From contig DASXTQ010000102.1 in assembly GCA_036505295.1 (NCBI GenBank), positions 1 to 50,585 on the forward strand: a stretch of DNA of 50,585 nucleotides. The letters run 5' to 3'. The position numbers were made by a program, and so were the translations under genes. This document shows, one piece after another, positions 49,491 through 50,585 of this stretch; within the stretch, counting starts at the first letter, position 1; each line of letters starts with the position of its first letter. The DNA comes from WS-7 sp036505295 (GTDB lineage Bacteria > Eisenbacteria > RBG-16-71-46 > SZUA-252). The notes below the pieces were generated by a model. That model was not told where the DNA came from, did no database searches, and saw nothing but the letters and a program-made list of their open reading frames with translations.

Positions 49491-50585
49491 ATGCCCTCGT
49501 TCAGCGATCCCGTCCGCTACCTGAGCGGCGTCGGGCCCGAGATGGCCCGGCGTCTGGCCAAACTCGAAATCCGCACCATCCGGGATCTCCTCTTCCACAT
49601 CCCAAGAGGCTACCTCGACCGTCGCACGGTCACGCCGATCGCCTTTCTTCGTCCGAACGAGGAGGCCTCCATCTTGGGCACGCTCGCGAGCGTCCGGCTC
49701 GAGCGGCGCCTGCGCGGGAGGCGCGACGTGGCCGGCGTCGTTCAGGACGGGACCGGCGCGTTGCGCGTCGTGTGGTTCAATCAGCCCTTCGTGGAGCGCT
49801 TGCTCCGGGCAGGGGAGCGGTACTTCTTCTCCGGGTCGGTGCAGCCGTTTCGCGGTTTGGAGATGCACAATCCTGAATTCGAGCCCGATGAAGAGGGGGC
49901 CGAGCATCGGAACCTCGCACGGGTCGCACCGGTGTACGGGCTCACGCAGGGAATCACGCAGCGCTGGCTGCGCGCACGCGTTGCCGACGCGCTCCGCTCC
50001 CTGTCCGCGACGCCCGATCCGGTTCCATCCGAGTGGCGGCGGCAGCAGGCTCTCCCCGGCCTCCGGGAGGCGCTCGCCCAGGTCCACTTTCCTGAGCGAC
50101 CGGAGGACGCGGAGCCCGCGCGGCGGCGGCTCGCGCTGGAGGAGCTCCTCGCGTTGCAGGTATCCCTGCAATACGCGAGGGCGTGCCACCGCGGGCGGCG
50201 GGCGGCCCGCTCGCTCGAGCACGGCGCCCCGCTCGCCGTCCGCTTTCGCGGATCGCTCCCGTTCACGCTCACGCGCTCGCAGCAGGACGCGCTCGCCGCG
50301 ATCGAGCGCGATCTGGATCGCGAGGTTCCGATGCGGCGGCTCCTGCTGGGGGACGTGGGCTCGGGAAAGACGGTTTTGGCCCTCGCCGCCGCGGTTCGCG
50401 CCGGAGGCGCCGGAATGCAGACGGCGATCCTGGCGCCGACGACGCTGCTCGCCGAGCAGCACGCGGAAACGGCCGCTCGGCTCCTGGGCCCGGCCGGCCT
50501 TCGGTTCGCGCTCCTGACCGCCGCAACCCCGCCCAAGGAACGGGACCGGATCGCGGCCGGGGTCTCCTCGGGAGAGACCTCTCTC
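49491..50585 (+). CDS. recG: ATP-dependent DNA helicase RecG, 5' part
   Basis: RecG remodels stalled replication forks and Holliday junctions. The reading frame is open from ATG 49491 to the window edge (365 codons, ending on a codon boundary), so the helicase part is cut off. The start PVRYLSGVGPEMARRLAKL and the DLLFHIPRGYLDR segment are RecG hallmarks. An OB-fold wedge domain follows (about residues 55-150, GVVQDGTGALRVVWFNQ), then the Walker A motif GDVGSGKT at 287-294 and LAPTTLLAEQH. No ribosome site precedes the ATG, in line with a leaderless message. Confidence 0.94.
   Translation, partial: MPSFSDPVRYLSGVGPEMARRLAKLEIRTIRDLLFHIPRGYLDRRTVTPIAFLRPNEEASILGTLASVRLERRLRGRRDVAGVVQDGTGALRVVWFNQPFVERLLRAGERYFFSGSVQPFRGLEMHNPEFEPDEEGAEHRNLARVAPVYGLTQGITQRWLRARVADALRSLSATPDPVPSEWRRQQALPGLREALAQVHFPERPEDAEPARRRLALEELLALQVSLQYARACHRGRRAARSLEHGAPLAVRFRGSLPFTLTRSQQDALAAIERDLDREVPMRRLLLGDVGSGKTVLALAAAVRAGGAGMQTAILAPTTLLAEQHAETAARLLGPAGLRFALLTAATPPKERDRIAAGVSSGETSL

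Noticed and set aside
1..50585. tRNA or rRNA genes, CRISPR arrays, insertion sequences, phage genes, toxin-antitoxin or defence systems.
   Set aside because: None was seen. The intergenic gaps are all short and accounted for, and no transposase, integrase, Cas, restriction or nuclease-toxin family was recognised.

Overview
The window is a compact, G+C-rich (roughly two-thirds G+C by eye) bacterial chromosome segment with very short intergenic gaps, many GTG/TTG starts and about twenty 4-base NTGA stop/start overlaps. MurE carries the meso-diaminopimelate signature, two secreted proteins end in FlgD-like C-terminal sorting domains of the type IX secretion (T9SS) kind, and promoters look sigma70-like rather than Bacteroidetes-like. 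Together these suggest a diderm of the wider FCB group, such as a Candidatus Eisenbacteria-like lineage. That placement is an inference from sequence style, not a database result.

Region 1 (1-5184): the end of a parvulin-type foldase gene, radC, a lipoprotein with TPR and S-layer-homology-like segments, and a large secreted protein with a C-terminal sorting domain.

Region 2 (5176-18947): an FMN riboswitch with an intrinsic terminator precedes ribD-ribE-ribBA-ribH-nusB. The same strand then runs without a visible break through a phosphoesterase, a methyltransferase, a glycosyltransferase, a flippase-like membrane protein, a DUF2723 membrane protein with TPRs, a GtrB-like polyprenyl-phosphate glycosyltransferase and two more glycosyltransferases. 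The flippase-like, GtrB-like and DUF2723 genes look like a three-component glycosylation set.

Region 3 (18871-31992): one glycosyltransferase on the minus strand overlaps region 2 tail to tail. A divergent eight-gene operon follows: a TuaH-like glycosyltransferase, a YfhO-type membrane protein, a DPM1-like synthase, a GT2 fused to a degenerate phosphoglycosyltransferase, a PorZ-like beta-propeller with sorting domain, a FemAB-like transferase and two GT4 enzymes. This is a surface-glycan locus that may be tied to T9SS cargo attachment.

Region 4 (32053-49110): a division and cell wall (dcw) cluster with a clear promoter and three tandem MraZ boxes: mraZ, an unusual STAS-domain gene, rsmH, ftsL-like, a PASTA-bearing ftsI/PBP, murE, murF, mraY, murD, ftsW, murG, murC, ftsQ, ftsA, ftsZ. 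murB and ddl are absent, and a 12-codon mini-ORF sits where they often lie. 

Region 5 (49112-50585): rpmB (L28) on the minus strand and, from back-to-back promoters, the 5' part of recG, which runs off the window end. No tRNA, rRNA, CRISPR array, insertion sequence or phage gene was seen.
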